Source: Apostichopus japonicus
Lineage: Eukaryota > Echinodermata > Holothuroidea > Aspidochirotida > Stichopodidae
Assembly (NCBI RefSeq): GCF_037975245.1
Contig: NC_092568.1
Coordinates: 7,053,501-7,117,500 of the forward strand
Direction: 5' to 3'
Length of the DNA: 64,000 nucleotides
Positions 1 through 13,800 of the stretch are shown here, one piece after another. A program made the position numbers and the translations under genes. Under the pieces are notes generated by a model. The model saw only the letters and a list, made by a program, of their open reading frames with translations. It had not been told where the DNA came from and ran no database searches. Positions within the stretch are counted from its first letter, which is position 1. Each line of letters begins with the position of its first letter.

Positions 1-3000
1 GCGTTGGTTGATGATGTCTCGTATCAAGTGTTTCTGTCCGTTGTAAGTGGTCAATATGCTGATGTTCTCTGCAGGGTAGCCCTGTAATCTCATATACATG
101 AAGACTGCCACCACGTACTCCGCTTCAGCCAGATTCTATAGGGAAAAAAAATATATTGCAAGTGTTCTGTTAATTATCTCTTTAAAGCTACCAGTATCAT
201 ATTTGTAGAAAACTCGACTTCAACAGGAAAAAACATCATCTTTTTTCAAACAAGACTGATCACTTCCTAATGGGAAAACTATTCACCACTGTCGGTGATG
301 GACAAAAACAGCTGTCAAAATAATGGAAATTCAAAGAAGATCAAGAATAAGGACTATTAATATATGGAATAAATGTCGAAAAGAAATAAAAACACTCGAT
401 ACATGCGAGCTATTGAAGTGAACTCCAGTCTCAGAAATACATTTCCTCCAGGTATAATACATAAACCAGTCAAAGCATAAAGGATCCAGAAATTTTGTTT
501 ACATTTTATGAAGATGCTATATCAATAGCCAAGAATGTATTGCAAGGTTAGAAGATGCTATATCAATAGCCAAGAATGTATTGCAAGGTTAAAAGATGCT
601 ATATCAAGAGCTCAAGAATGTATTGCATGAATGTATTGTGAGGTTAGAAGATGCTATATCCATAGCCAAGAATGTATTGCATGAATGTATTGTAAAGTTA
701 ACAAAAAGACCAACAGTGCAAGTAATATTTGCCAAGAGCTAATTTTACCTGATAAAAGTAAGGGTTCGGTTCTGATTCCCCGACTCCGTTAAAGTCATCG
801 ACGTTTATAAGCTGGTAGTCGAAGCCGAAACCGGGATTTGCCTTCTTATATTCCGGCAAAGATGTGATATGCGGGAGGTTGCCCAGTTTCTTGTATCGCC
901 AGTTGTAGAGACAGGCAATGCTAAATAGAAAATATTTTATCGGAATTAATAATAATGAAAATAATCATAATAGTAATCAGCAGTTATTTTTACAACGCTT
1001 AAGCGACCACAAATGTGGGTGAAGCTCACAAGAGCTTATGGATTACAACTGACACGTCAGGTGGCTTCCAATTCAACATTTTTACTCAAATTTTAAATCT
1101 TTTCTATTCAGAAAAACCGGGAGACCCTAGATTGCTCTTGGATGAAAAACCCACCTCAATGACCCGGCCAGGTATCGAACCCAGAGCCCCCCCGATTGCT
1201 AAACCTCATTGCTTCAAATGCCACTGCCTTTATCCACTCGGCCACAGCACCGGAATTTGATCATAATATTTATCTAAAGTGATTAATGTCAACATTAATA
1301 ACAGACAGTCACTTGAGGTATTAGTCTTGTTTGGTCTTTCTGCTATATATATCTTGGATTAAGCCCCAAACTAGTGTTAAGCTTTTGTCGACAAAATTTG
1401 GGCAAAACTAGAACAGTGATTTCTCCCAAGTATGGATACACGGGTATCATGATACTTATGATTCCAATCAAACTCGGCAAAAATGAAGTTTACCTTGGCC
1501 TCGCTCTACCCTGAGCATCGAGGTCCACTGTGGGCACTCCGAGACGAACAAATCTGGTAAAGAGAGACTGTTCCATGTTGGAGAATTTTTGAAAGGCCAT
1601 ATTCTTGATGACCGGAGGCAGCTGGTGATGATCCCCAATCATGATCCATCGTTTCAGACGATTAAATCCATCTTTAGGATTCTACGATGAAAATGTCATA
1701 TGGATCAGAACAGTGATGAAAGGGGGTGGGCAGTGGGGGGGGAGGGAACAGAGAAGAGGGAATGGCATATTAAAGACCCACTTTAAATGCTCACAAACAA
1801 AAAATTCAAGACTAACTTCAAAGACATATTTTTGAGATATCATCAAATGAATAGATTTTAATAATTAAGAATACCTCCAAAATTTGAACAATGAGTTTCA
1901 TTGATCTTTGACTGATTGATTGATTGATTGACTGATTTATGGATTAATTTATTTTTGCTATATATTCAATCTGGCAATTGTCTGACCACACTGCTGATAC
2001 AAGTTTGAGGGTTGTGACACGTGGAATACCTTACCTGTAGGAGGAGAGGGATGAATGTTTCAATCAAAGAGTTTCATTTATCTTTGACTGATTGATTGAT
2101 TGACTGATTTATTTTTAATTCATTTATGTTTGTTATATATTCAATCTGGCAGTCGTCAGACCACTGCTGATACAAGTTTGAGGGTTGTGAAACGTGGAAC
2201 ACCTTACCTGTAAGAGGAGAGGGATGAATGTTTCAATCTCCAGTATCTGGGCTGATTCCTCCATCAGGATGTTGTCATACTAAACCAAGGAAACAACCAA
2301 GATAAAAGGATTACATAAGGATTTATATTAAGAATAAAAAAAAAAATGAATGATATAAAGCATCAAATAACTACTTCCTGTTCAAATGAAGAAGGGATGG
2401 ACCTTACCAATGTAGGTATTTTGTAGTACATTAAAGAAAATCTTATGTCTGTAAATAAATGCATTATGACAAAGCCAACCTTCGTGCCTCCTTTGCATAT
2501 CTATTTCTCGCAATGTAACATCAACATTTACTGCAAAAGCTGCTCTTTATGAGCGCTGGAAAACGTCTTACGATTTCAAAGACATCTTAGTAACATTATG
2601 GTAGCTAGAGATTGTTACCATAGATGGTAACAACTTACTATGCATGTTCTACCATCCTTCCTCCCTTACACTTAATATAACAAAAACACTTTCACACAAA
2701 CATTCCACTATTCACAATGGTTTGCTAATTTTACCAAAAATATCAGCTAATTTTGCATTTATCGATAGCCTGTGATAAAAATAACACCTGTCACCATGAC
2801 AAACACATGAAAGAGCGTAGTAAAGCTAACTTTACGAGTGAAATGTTAGTGAAAAACCCGCCCATACTTACTGGGAAATCCACCTCCACGAGGTCTCTCC
2901 TTTTGAGGGCAGCGTGAGTACAGGTCATGGCAATGATCTTGGCCTCCTTGATTAACAGATACTTGGACCTATCTCTGCCACTCCTGAGCAACTCAAAGGC

Positions 3001-6000
3001 ACGGAATTCCTGGCAAGGTTTGAAAAAGTAAGGTTGAGAAAATGGCTCATATACAACTGTTGTGTCCTGAATGCTATAAATGTTAACAGCTTGATTAGAG
3101 CCAACTAATTGGAAATTCTTTTCTTATCAATATAAGTATGTATATAATATAAATATATATATATCTGCTGAGATGCTGATAAAATGCAGACTGCATGCTA
3201 ATGTAACAGTGAATGATCACTTACTACAAAAAATAAACTAACTATAGTAAGATCATCATTGCAACTATTGTAACTAATTAAAATTAAATTTAAAAAAGTT
3301 TTTTTTTTTATAGAGAAAGAATATTTGACTGAAATAAGATTCTTGCCACAGACTTGTAACTCTGATCATAGTATTTAAATCTTCTACTTTCTTGATAATT
3401 TTTTCTTGAATTTCTCATTCATGTCTTTCACAGTACTGGATTTTGCTGGGTTAAAACTGTAAGAATTTATTTACCTCCAATTGTTGGAAGATCTTCTTGA
3501 TGTGTCTATAGCAACCCTGTAAATGAGAAATATCAAACACTTTTAGAAAATTTCAGAACGAGAAGAACTTTGCTGTTTGAATAACTTTGCTGATCAGTGA
3601 ATGAATTTTCCTGAAGATAAAAAATATTAAATATCTTTAAGGTTCGGTGTACAAAAAACAAAAACACGTAAACATGAGAGACATTTCAAATCTACTGTTC
3701 TTGGTAATTTCGGGCAATGTTATGTAAAAAAAAAAAACCTTCAACTCAAGCAACCTTACACTTACAAAATACATCATATGATTGTACTAAACGCCTGTTT
3801 AGTCCCAGCTAGAAAACAAACCAACCCTCTCGTTGAACTTTTGAAACCGGTGTACATGTAGGACATATCCACAACACATGTTCAGGTACAACTGAGCGGG
3901 AAAACTGACATCTCTCTGAACATACGGAGGACGAGGTTTAACCCACATATACATTCGAATATGCATTCAAAGTCAATCCCGTCGGGAGGTTTTGACAGGC
4001 ACAATTATCTTTCTAGCCCAACAAAAGAAATCTTTTTAGAAAATAGCACATTCATTTCATGTGGGAAATATCCTGGGAGGTACAGTATATAATAATATAA
4101 TATAATTATGCCGCCACACTTGTTCCTCATTATTAGAACATCAGAACAAGATAGAATTGTCAGCTCATGTGATTTGACCAATCACAGTTTAGTATATCCA
4201 TATCTCATACATTTCTTCCTAGTTTACAACGTAGCAACTTGGAAAGTTTCAATTCTCTGCACATATTGCTTGGCAGAAAGATATAGCGTTACAAAATGTT
4301 TCATTTCCTTACCTCGGCTATATCCATGTCTTCTGCAAAAGATTTCCCTTTGAACACAGGCTGATAAATAGAAAGAAAGATATGAAACAAATGTGTAATC
4401 ATCTATCTAGTTCATGTTAATAGTCTGATAGCGAGTTTGTACTTTCCAATGAAAACGGTTATTGGAGGATAAAACGACCCTGTCTGATCTAAAATGTATG
4501 CCCTTTAAAATCAGGACCATAAACAAATGATGGTAAATGAAATTCATTGTTTATACCTGTTTAATTAATAATCTAGCCCGGAAAACAAACACAATGTTTT
4601 AGCAAGAAGTATTATTTCAATCTCAAAGCCATCAGCCAGTATGAATGAGACTGAAGTGTCAAACACAATTAATATGCTGGAAAAGTGAAACCATTTTTGC
4701 AGTTGAAAAGTGACATTCACTAATTTGACATCTTAATTATTTACTGAAGTTTCTAAATAACAGAAGACTGTTGTGTGATGTTTGCATGCTCAAAATCAAA
4801 ACAAGACATCTTATTTTTTTTTTTTTATCAAATTTCTTTGCAAAAATGTCACGGTTCCTTTATAAAAAAAAAAATGCTCATCGACTGCATAAAGCCAGTG
4901 AAGGCAAATGTAGAAGAGTTACAGGGCCTGATGTCTCAATCCTCGCAGGTTCTTTTGCAGAAGGAAAATGAAAGAAAAACAGAGGAAATTACCTGAACTT
5001 TAACATGTTAAAAAATTAACCTGTTTAAACAAAATACTGCTAAATTTAATCTGTTTTTCTCTGCTCTCTGTTTAGTCTGCCTCTGGAGAGGATACTGCTA
5101 CTACAGATTGAGGTATCAGGCTATCTAACTTTTCCACCTGTTTGTTTACACCTGAATGTTTCTCAAATTACATGAGGATGACTGGCATTTCTGAAAATAC
5201 TGGTGAAATGAAAGTAGTCTGCCACTTTCTTTATTTAAACAATAAATGGTTTTTGGCACAAATCTTAATACCTGAGGAGCGTTGCTGAAATACTTGTGAA
5301 ATGGAAAGTGCTCTTTGATGCTCTCCACCGATCCAGTCTTTGCTACCTTTGGGCGGACTTTGCTCAAGAACTTCTCCCATCTGGCCACCACCTGACGGAG
5401 AATAATGGAGATATGAAGAATGTTATGCTATTCTCTAAATATGTCTGCCGTGATAGAAAAAAATAATTTCTACAAGAATACATGATGTACCACATCTATG
5501 TGTTACAGGAGGCCAGTGAGAGAATTGACAAATTTAACAGCTTTTTTTCTGAGCTAACATTCATTTGAAAAAAGTATGTTTCCAGTTTTCAAAATCAATT
5601 GACCTACTGAAGGACCTATGTGTATGAAACAGACATTTCATACATAAAGACACACAAACTGACTGACTGACAAGAATATGTTAAATCACCTCAAACAATG
5701 AGAGCATACCAATCCCATTTAAGGTAACAAAAAAATATAACAAAATAAACATTCATAAGTTAAGATTTATATAGTAAGGTACAAACATAATATAATATTC
5801 AAAATTGCAATGATATTAATATATGTCAGTTATTCTATATTCTATTCTAGCATCTACTAGTCCATTACCTACAAGTTTCCTTTTTCTATCGCATGTAATG
5901 CCATGCATTTGTGTTTTATTTTTGTCTCTTCATCGGCTTTGCTAATAAACTGTTTTCTCTAGTGCCCTTCAATCGTGAAATTACTATTGGACGTTATGTG

Positions 6001-9000
6001 TTTTTTCCTGACTTTCATATGAGAAATAAAATTTCAGCTTGCAAATAATCAACTAAAAGTCGCAACAACCGTTCTCTGAAACTGCTGCTAATGACGGATC
6101 GGACGCAAACTAACTGGATCAAACAGACATATGGAGACAAACGGTACACAGACAGAGATAAACACGCACCAACAAACAGACCCACATAAAAACAACAGAT
6201 AACTGCCAACGAACCTGGTACAGGTAGAAGTGACCAGCGGTCTCACAAGTGTAAGCTACATCTCCGAGGACGTTGAGACTCTCTTGCAACCTCTCCACCT
6301 CTTTCAGGAGGGCCAAACGCTGAGAGAGGACGTAACTCACTCTCCCATACCTGAAATATATGAAGTAGCGACCCATCATTGATTTATTACTTCTCTCAAG
6401 CTCTATCAGTACAACACATGAATTCAACTTTGACCTCTGGGCCAGAATATCATTTGCAATCAATAAATCATATTTAAAACAAAGAAAAGATAAGAAAAGA
6501 AAGCTGCACTTTAGCAGATATGAATGACTTCAAAAAACCATGTGCGATCACCTTCAGGCTACATCAACATACTTTCTTTCTTCAGACAGAGCGACCCCAC
6601 AGAAAAGTGCAGTCTGTACTGCACATAACATTACTAATTAAATACCAACTTAAAACTCCAATACATTTCAAATATTAAAGAAACTTATTTCACTCTGATT
6701 TGCACAAGTCTGTGCATGACAGAAAAAAACAATATTGATAAATAGATGGGGATAATTTGTGTATTATGACCAAACTAATAAGGTGAAGCAGCTTTTCCCA
6801 AATAATTACAAACCATTTCACATGCTTGTATAAAGTAGGTAAATAATCAGTTGTAGTAATTCTCTTGAGTATGGATTAACTCTCACATCATATATATATA
6901 GAAAGTGTGGTGGCCTATTGGCTAAGGCGTCGGACTCGTGATCCAAGGATTGCTGGTTCGATTCCTGCCCAGTTCATTACATTGTGTCATTGGGCAAGAT
7001 GCTTTATCTCACCCTGCCTCTCTCCACCCAGGGGTTAAATGGGTACCTGTGAGGTAACTTGTCATTGGGCGCAGTATATAACTGCTGCCGACTGGAGGGA
7101 TTGTCTCTGGGACAGGTTATCATTGACCAGGGGTAATATAACGTCTGTAAAGCGCTTTGAGACCTATCGCTGGTATAAAGCGCTATATAAAAAGCAAATA
7201 TTATATGAAAGGAATCGAATAAAAACTGACCTGCTGAAGTTTTTCTCTGTCTCCAGGGCCTCCTCTCCGTGGCCCAGACGAAGCAGATGCCTCTCGTCTA
7301 CGTCCAGGGCCATGATCTTTTCAAAAAGTTGATTCAGAGCCTGCCGTGAGACAAACATTGAGGAGTTACACAGCCTTACAATCGTGATCAGATAAATATT
7401 AATTTGACATCATACGGGCAACAATTTTAGGTAGAGATTAGCACTTGAAAATTTTCTTGAGATTCTACAACTGTTTGTCCTATTTTGGACTGTAAACTTG
7501 AAGTAAGGGTTACGCCAGATTTTTTGATACGAATGTCAAAAAGAAAAGCCTTTTTCTAACCTATTTACAATTTATTTTACTTTTTTCAAAATCATACTTG
7601 GTCAGCTTTAACATGTAACAAGAGGGAATATAAAAAGCTGATAATTTCAAAACAGATAGAGATGTGACAAGAAGATCCTTTTTAAGTTGTGTGCTCTAAA
7701 ATTTCAAGATTCAGCAAGGGGTGACTGTCCGAGTGATGAAGATGAGGCAGAAAAAGAATCTAAAATAAACTTTACCTGGTTAGAGTGAGTGACGATTAGA
7801 GTCCGCTGGTTTGGAAAGTTGTGATAAATGTTAGAAATGATCTGGACAGCGACGTCTGTCTTGCCCGTACCTGGCGGTCCAACAACCTGTCAGGGTCAAG
7901 AATATCAAGATCGATTTAAAACTAGCCAGTTCTATTTCATTTCTCAAATCACATCACTGTATTCCACCTCCCACTGGAGGCTATCAAGTAACCAGTGAAA
8001 TGCAATTAATGAAAACGTGAAACACAATTGAGTTACCAGTGAAATGCAATCAAGTAACCGGTGAATATGCAGTCAAGTAACCAGTGAAATGCAATAAACG
8101 AAAACTTGAAACAAAATTGAGTGACCAGTGAAAGGTTATTGAGTTACCAGTGAAATGTAATCAAGTAACCGGTGAAAATGCAGTCATGTAACCAGTGAAA
8201 TGCAATCAAGTAACTGGTCAAATACAAGCAAGTACAAATTGAAATGCAATCTAGTTAAATGCAGTCGAGTTATTGGTGAACTCAAATAAAACCAGTGAAA
8301 TATTCTGTACGAGAACCATGCAGTATTTCTTGATTTTCAAACAAAGAAGGTACAATAAGCCGCTAATTTAGTCTTAGCAGTTAACGAGTAACTAAAAAGA
8401 ACCTTTTCATATTAAGTATATTCAAGCTAAACTAAATCTGTAGACTAAAGACCCTTCTAACATAGTTTTGTTGACAATGTACTGGCAACTGATCAAATTT
8501 ATAAACCCTTTCAATTTGTTGCATATATCTGAAGAACATTAAATTAGCAAGTAATTACTGAACCATTCTACAGTTGAGAGTTGACAATGTTTATGATTTA
8601 CACACAAGCCATAGTGGACAATGACACAACTAAGGTGAATCTCCAAAAGTGGAAAATTGATCTGTTGCCAGGCATTCATAGCAACGAAGGCCTTTGACGG
8701 CTTTTTCTTTGTTTTTCCTGTAAAACGGGAACTTTTGTTGAAGTGAAAGATTAAATCACAATTTTGAAATCAACGGTTAAGCTATATAGATCTTGTACTT
8801 TTCATGGTTAAAAATACGTAGGGTCCTCCGTTTGGAATGACGTATGGCTCCTTGACAAATGCCATCTTTGGAGCAGTTTTGAGAATTATGTACAGCCAAT
8901 CTCTTGCAATTGAAGTGAGCAAAACCAGTAAATCCCAGAACATGTGAAAGATATTTATTTCTCGCTACCACTTCTATAAAGTTCATGATAATGGTTTGGG

Positions 9001-10893
9001 TTTTTAATCTATTTTAGTTGGATGAATGCAAGAACCAATAGCACCAGCCTACCATGGTTAATCCTGGTTGCATCCCTGCCTTGATTGCCTCTATCTGTGT
9101 TGGGGTGAACAGAATCGAATTCCTGTCGCAAGAAAGAGAAACAAACAAACAAAGATTTAAGATTTTCATTGATGGAGATAAATTTATGTTTTCTTTGCAC
9201 TTTCTATTTCACATTCTTTTGACATACCCATTCAATTTATTGTCTTTAACTTTATACTTAGAAAAGCTAAACCAATAATAACAACTTCACAGACAAAAAA
9301 ATAAGAACTTCAACATTTGAGCTTAATAAACACGACAGAGATGAAACCTGGGTTTTGGAGCAGCCGATAGGTGTCATCATTGTGATATAGCTCTGATTTT
9401 TCAGTAGGAGACATTAAAAGAGATTTCTCTCAGCTGTGGTTATTTGGTGTGATTGAAAATTTCTTCTCCTTAAATTAGGCTACTTCTTTGTAGCAAAATG
9501 AATTATTACTACAAATATTTTGTGAGTTGTTTTCTTCCAGATTAATTCAACAAAATACATAAGATATATTAAAAGTAAAGAGAGGATGGCTTCTCTCATT
9601 AATTTAATTAATTCATTTGAGAAACATACCTCTTTGGCTGATTGTATGGGTAGGGTCCTCTGTTTGGAATGACGTGTGGCTCCACCACAAGTTCCATCTT
9701 TGGAGCAGTCGTTGGCTCTTCTTTGCTGTCGTGTTTTCTCTTCTTGGTGTTCGATGGTTCAGGGAATGTAATCCTTCAAAATGTATCATGCAAAATATTG
9801 ACCGTAAATACAATATCGGCTACACATAGAATGTAAAATATAAATAGAATTCCCCATGATGAAGAGTATATATCCACTATCAATATGCTATCACTCACAA
9901 TAGGGGCCTATTTTCGTTTCATCCCGAATTTTTTTTTGTTTATCTTCAACCATGATTACTAAAAGTTAATTGTCCATCGAGGTCCCAACAGATATTGTTT
10001 TTCACTTGTTCTTCAATTGAAATACACATAACTATTTAAAAAATTATTTATTAATTACATTATGAAATTTGTCTATGATCATTTTTTTCCTTCCTTTTTC
10101 CTGATGATTTGTGTAAAATATAACTGCTGCTTAATAGCCTCATATTCAAATGAGGATATTATCTTTACCTGAATGGTGGCTTCTGTTCACTAGGGTTAGA
10201 GGTCGTGACCCTGACAGTGTAACCGGGGAAAGAGCTCTTCAAGTGGTTTATACTCAAAAAGGTATCATTCCAATCCAAACAAGAAATAGTTTTCTCCATC
10301 CTTGAAAAAGACAAAGCATGAATTCATTAAAAACAAGGAAAACTTTTAGTTGAATTCATCAAAAAGGCATCAAATTCCACTCTAGCCAGAAAACTCTTTG
10401 CTGCTTTAAAAATTTTTCAGCAGTAAGCAATTTCTAAATTTCTAAAACATGGCAACTGCATTTACAAAGCATTTTTAAACAGATAGAAAACAAAAATTTG
10501 AAAAAGAAATGATTTCTTATTTGTATTCTGACATTCACACCTTTTCTCATCTAAAGACTTGTGATATCGACACATTGCAGGGAGGTGCTTTTAAGAGTAA
10601 ACAGAATGCAATTGTGTTAAACTTACCAAACTTTCTTTAGGTCTTACAAACATGTCAATTGTGGAATAGTCTTTTCTTTTACAACCAATGGTGGCAGAAA
10701 GTAAGGAATCATAGCAAAATACATTAGAAAAGTTGTTTGGAACATAAATGAAATAAATAAACTTTGACAACAAAACGACTAACTTGGAATAATGAGCCGC
10801 CCCTGGGTCGCCGTATCCAAGGATGATATCGTGTAACCAATCCGGTACGACACAGTCATTGTTCATCAGATCCCTGATGGTCTCCAAAACAGC
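1..10893 (-). CDS. AQR: AQR exons 20-34: RecA-like helicase lobes, codons 665-1240 (incomplete at base 1)
   Basis: Coding exons in transcript order: 10893-10784, 10300-10169, 9773-9630, 9122-9053, 7886-7776, 7340-7231, 6350-6215, 5391-5272, 4360-4313, 3516-3475, 3009-2872, 2279-2208, 1681-1494, 920-749, 135-1. Visible helicase motifs are Walker A GPPGTGKT (codons 819-826, exon 7886-7776), motif Ia TLIVTHSNQ, motif [10 protein letters not shown] (glutamates 1058-1059, exon 2279-2208), and motif [12 protein letters not shown] (codons 1091-1099, exon 1681-1494). The GYP...[15 protein letters not shown] stretch is in the exon at base 135. Motif II reads EESAQ where I recall EEAAQ in vertebrates, a conservative change that keeps the acidic pair and glutamine. 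Motifs V and VI are expected beyond base 1, so the helicase core is truncated by the window and not by mutation. Confidence 0.96.
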
Positions 10894-13800
10894 CTGTTTG
10901 GAGATGGTATGAAATACAAACGCATATTTATTATATCTTCTGTTGCCCTAATGAAAGTCATTGATAACATGTACCACGTGGAGAAAGAAGCCTTTCAAAA
11001 TCTGTGAACTTATTAAAAAACAAGATCACGTGGGAACGAAAATGTGAAACAGGCAATTTTTTTTCAATTTTTACAACTAAATCGTCTCCTGATGACATCA
11101 TAACATTTCAATATTCACTATATTTTTCTTCTAATCTAAACACTACATTCCAAGCAGACCTGAGCAGGAGCACTATTCAATGGGAGGAGTAACAGGGTAA
11201 ATGTAAGGGAATGGGAGATAAAAGTTCTCTGTTAATTATTATCAAAGTAAAAATTTTCATAAAAAGACCACCAGTGCATATGCAGCATGTCCCACACATA
11301 GTGCATGCTACCACAACAACAGACAGCATGTACGTAAATATATCATATAATAAATAATATAATAATCAGCAGTTATATTTATGACGCTTAAGTGACCACA
11401 AATGTGGGAGAATCCCGCGAGGGCTTATGGATTACAACTTACACGTCAGGGGGCTTCCAATTCAACTCAAATTTGAAATCTTTTCAATTTAGAAAGTAAT
11501 TTTAGATGGGAAAACTGTAGATTGCTCTTGGATGAAAACCCCACCTTACTATGACCCGGCCGGGTATCGAACCCGGAACCTCCCGATTGCTGAGCCTTTG
11601 TCCACTCGGCCACAGCACCGGTACAAATATAACATGCACCTATCACTGAAGACATGCATTACCTTGATTCTTCTTTCTTTTGTTTTTTTTTCAGGTAGGG
11701 GTGGGGTTAGGGGTGCGGGACAGTGGGTTCCTTCTCATGAAGTTGAATCTTCAGTGAACATTAGAACAACAGTGTAAATTATGTCATTTTGAAAAGTAGC
11801 ATTGCACTGCAATCTGCCGTGAGAAAAAAACATGGCATATAAAAGAGAGGCATTAAATACACACACGACTGCACACTGCACATTACCTTGAAGTTGTTCT
11901 CTTTCGGTTTCCTTCTCATGACGACGTTAAACGATTGGTAGACGTCTTCTGTACTGTCCTCTGCCGTACGGTTCATGTCTAGCTGGTACTGGTTAGGATC
12001 CAGCCACACCCTAAAGGACCGTGTGTCTCCCTCAAGCTCTGGTTTAGGATCAGGACCTATTATTCAGATCAAAATTAACGCATGATGAATAGTCTTGAAA
12101 TTTATTAAAGTTCCTCCTCAAAACAAAAAATAATTTATTTCCTTGCAGGTTAGAGATCAAAAATGCTTCCAATTACCCTTACAAAAATAATGTTCGTGAA
12201 TTCTTTCATGAACAAGGATCAATGTACTGATTCGGGTTCAGAACAGTACACCATTTGGTGAAAAAACCTTCAGCATTTTTGTTTCGTGGACATTATGGTT
12301 TGTAATTGACCAAACTAAAGCAACTTACGGGATTTGATTTTGACCCAATTATGAGCAATAATTAGGGAAGATAAATTATTAAATTTGCAATGATTAAGTA
12401 AAGCTGAATAATTTAAGGAATGTGGGTGGGTGGTATTGATGGGAGACACTGTTTGTGATTTCAAATGTGATCAAGTTCAAATCAAGCTTAAAGAAATAAC
12501 CTTACTCTGCCAGTGACTTTCCAGCAATCTTCCCAACCCTCTTACCCCTTCCTCGCCCCCCCCCACCCAACATCCACCTATTCTATGCCCATACATGTAT
12601 TTGGCTTTTCCCTTCACCTCCTCTCCATTAGCATTGTACCATGGTATATAGCACTTACCTTCTTCGATGACTTCTCCCTCTGCGTTTAACATGCCTTCCA
12701 CTTCACATCCTCTGATGTAGGTGATCCCAACCCTCTCTATAAAGTGCACACTCTTGTCCAGCCTCTTACCGACTCTGTGCAGTGGCCTCACCGTCACCAA
12801 GAATGCTACGTCATGCTTCCTCAATGCTGAAAATTAATGCATTTTACAAGGAAGGTTATAAACTAATTTTTAATGAAATTAGGATAGAATTGTGGGAAAA
12901 GGAACCCCAAACATTAAAATATTGTTAAAAATAAATTTAAAAATATCACTCAATTCAAATAAAAAATAAAATTTAAAATAAAAATATACAAATTTTAATT
13001 AATAAAAATTTTTAAACCGAGAAAAAACTTAGACCCTATTTTTTCTTTTTCTTTTAAAGTTTCACACTGAACTATTTCCTCTAGAACCTTCTTGAGACTG
13101 CAATGAAACTTTCTACCTTTCTTCATAGTATTTATTTGATATTGGATCTGTCCCCAACATGTTGCAATATAACTTAGGGAAGCTTAGCAAAGATGAGAGA
13201 ATATTAGATACTTTCTAAAGCTTCAGACATCAGAATCCCTCACCATCCTCCACCCCCACCCCCAAGAAAAAAGAAAAAAAAAAGAACGAAAAGGCAGAAA
13301 AGAAACCTGAAATAACTGAGTTGATGAGAATCAAACAAAGCCGTTAACATTTAGACCGCCACACACTGGCTGACTGATCACAACCCTCTCAACTTGAACA
13401 TTGTTACTTGGAAAAACAATGATGGTAGACTTGAGTCCACTGGCTTTAGGATGTTCTTGAAAGTTTTTCAAAGTCTTCTACAGTTTGCACTTCCCATGAG
13501 AACAATCATCCACAAATTTTTAATATTTAAATATCAAATTGTTAATGAATTATTAAAACAATACTTGGAAAGAGAAGGAAAAGAAATATGAAAAAATTCA
13601 GAATTAATTCAAGACAAAAAGAAGAAGACCTTCTCACCTTCCCATTCTCCTTTGATCTGTTGCCTGACATTGAGAGTGATGGTGACGTCGGCCCGTACAG
13701 ACGAAGGATGGTTCTCTCCGATATTTGGTTTGGCGACCTCTACCACAGAGAAAGCCGTCACTGGCTGTTAAATATTAAGACAGAGTATTACAGAACATGT

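Noticed and set aside
6906-6980. tRNA gene
   Set aside because: A and B boxes are present but no cloverleaf closes. A SINE body and tail follow.
10591-10887. 98-codon minus-strand open frame as a separate gene
   Set aside because: Its first part is AQR exon 10784-10893 and the rest is read-through into the intron.
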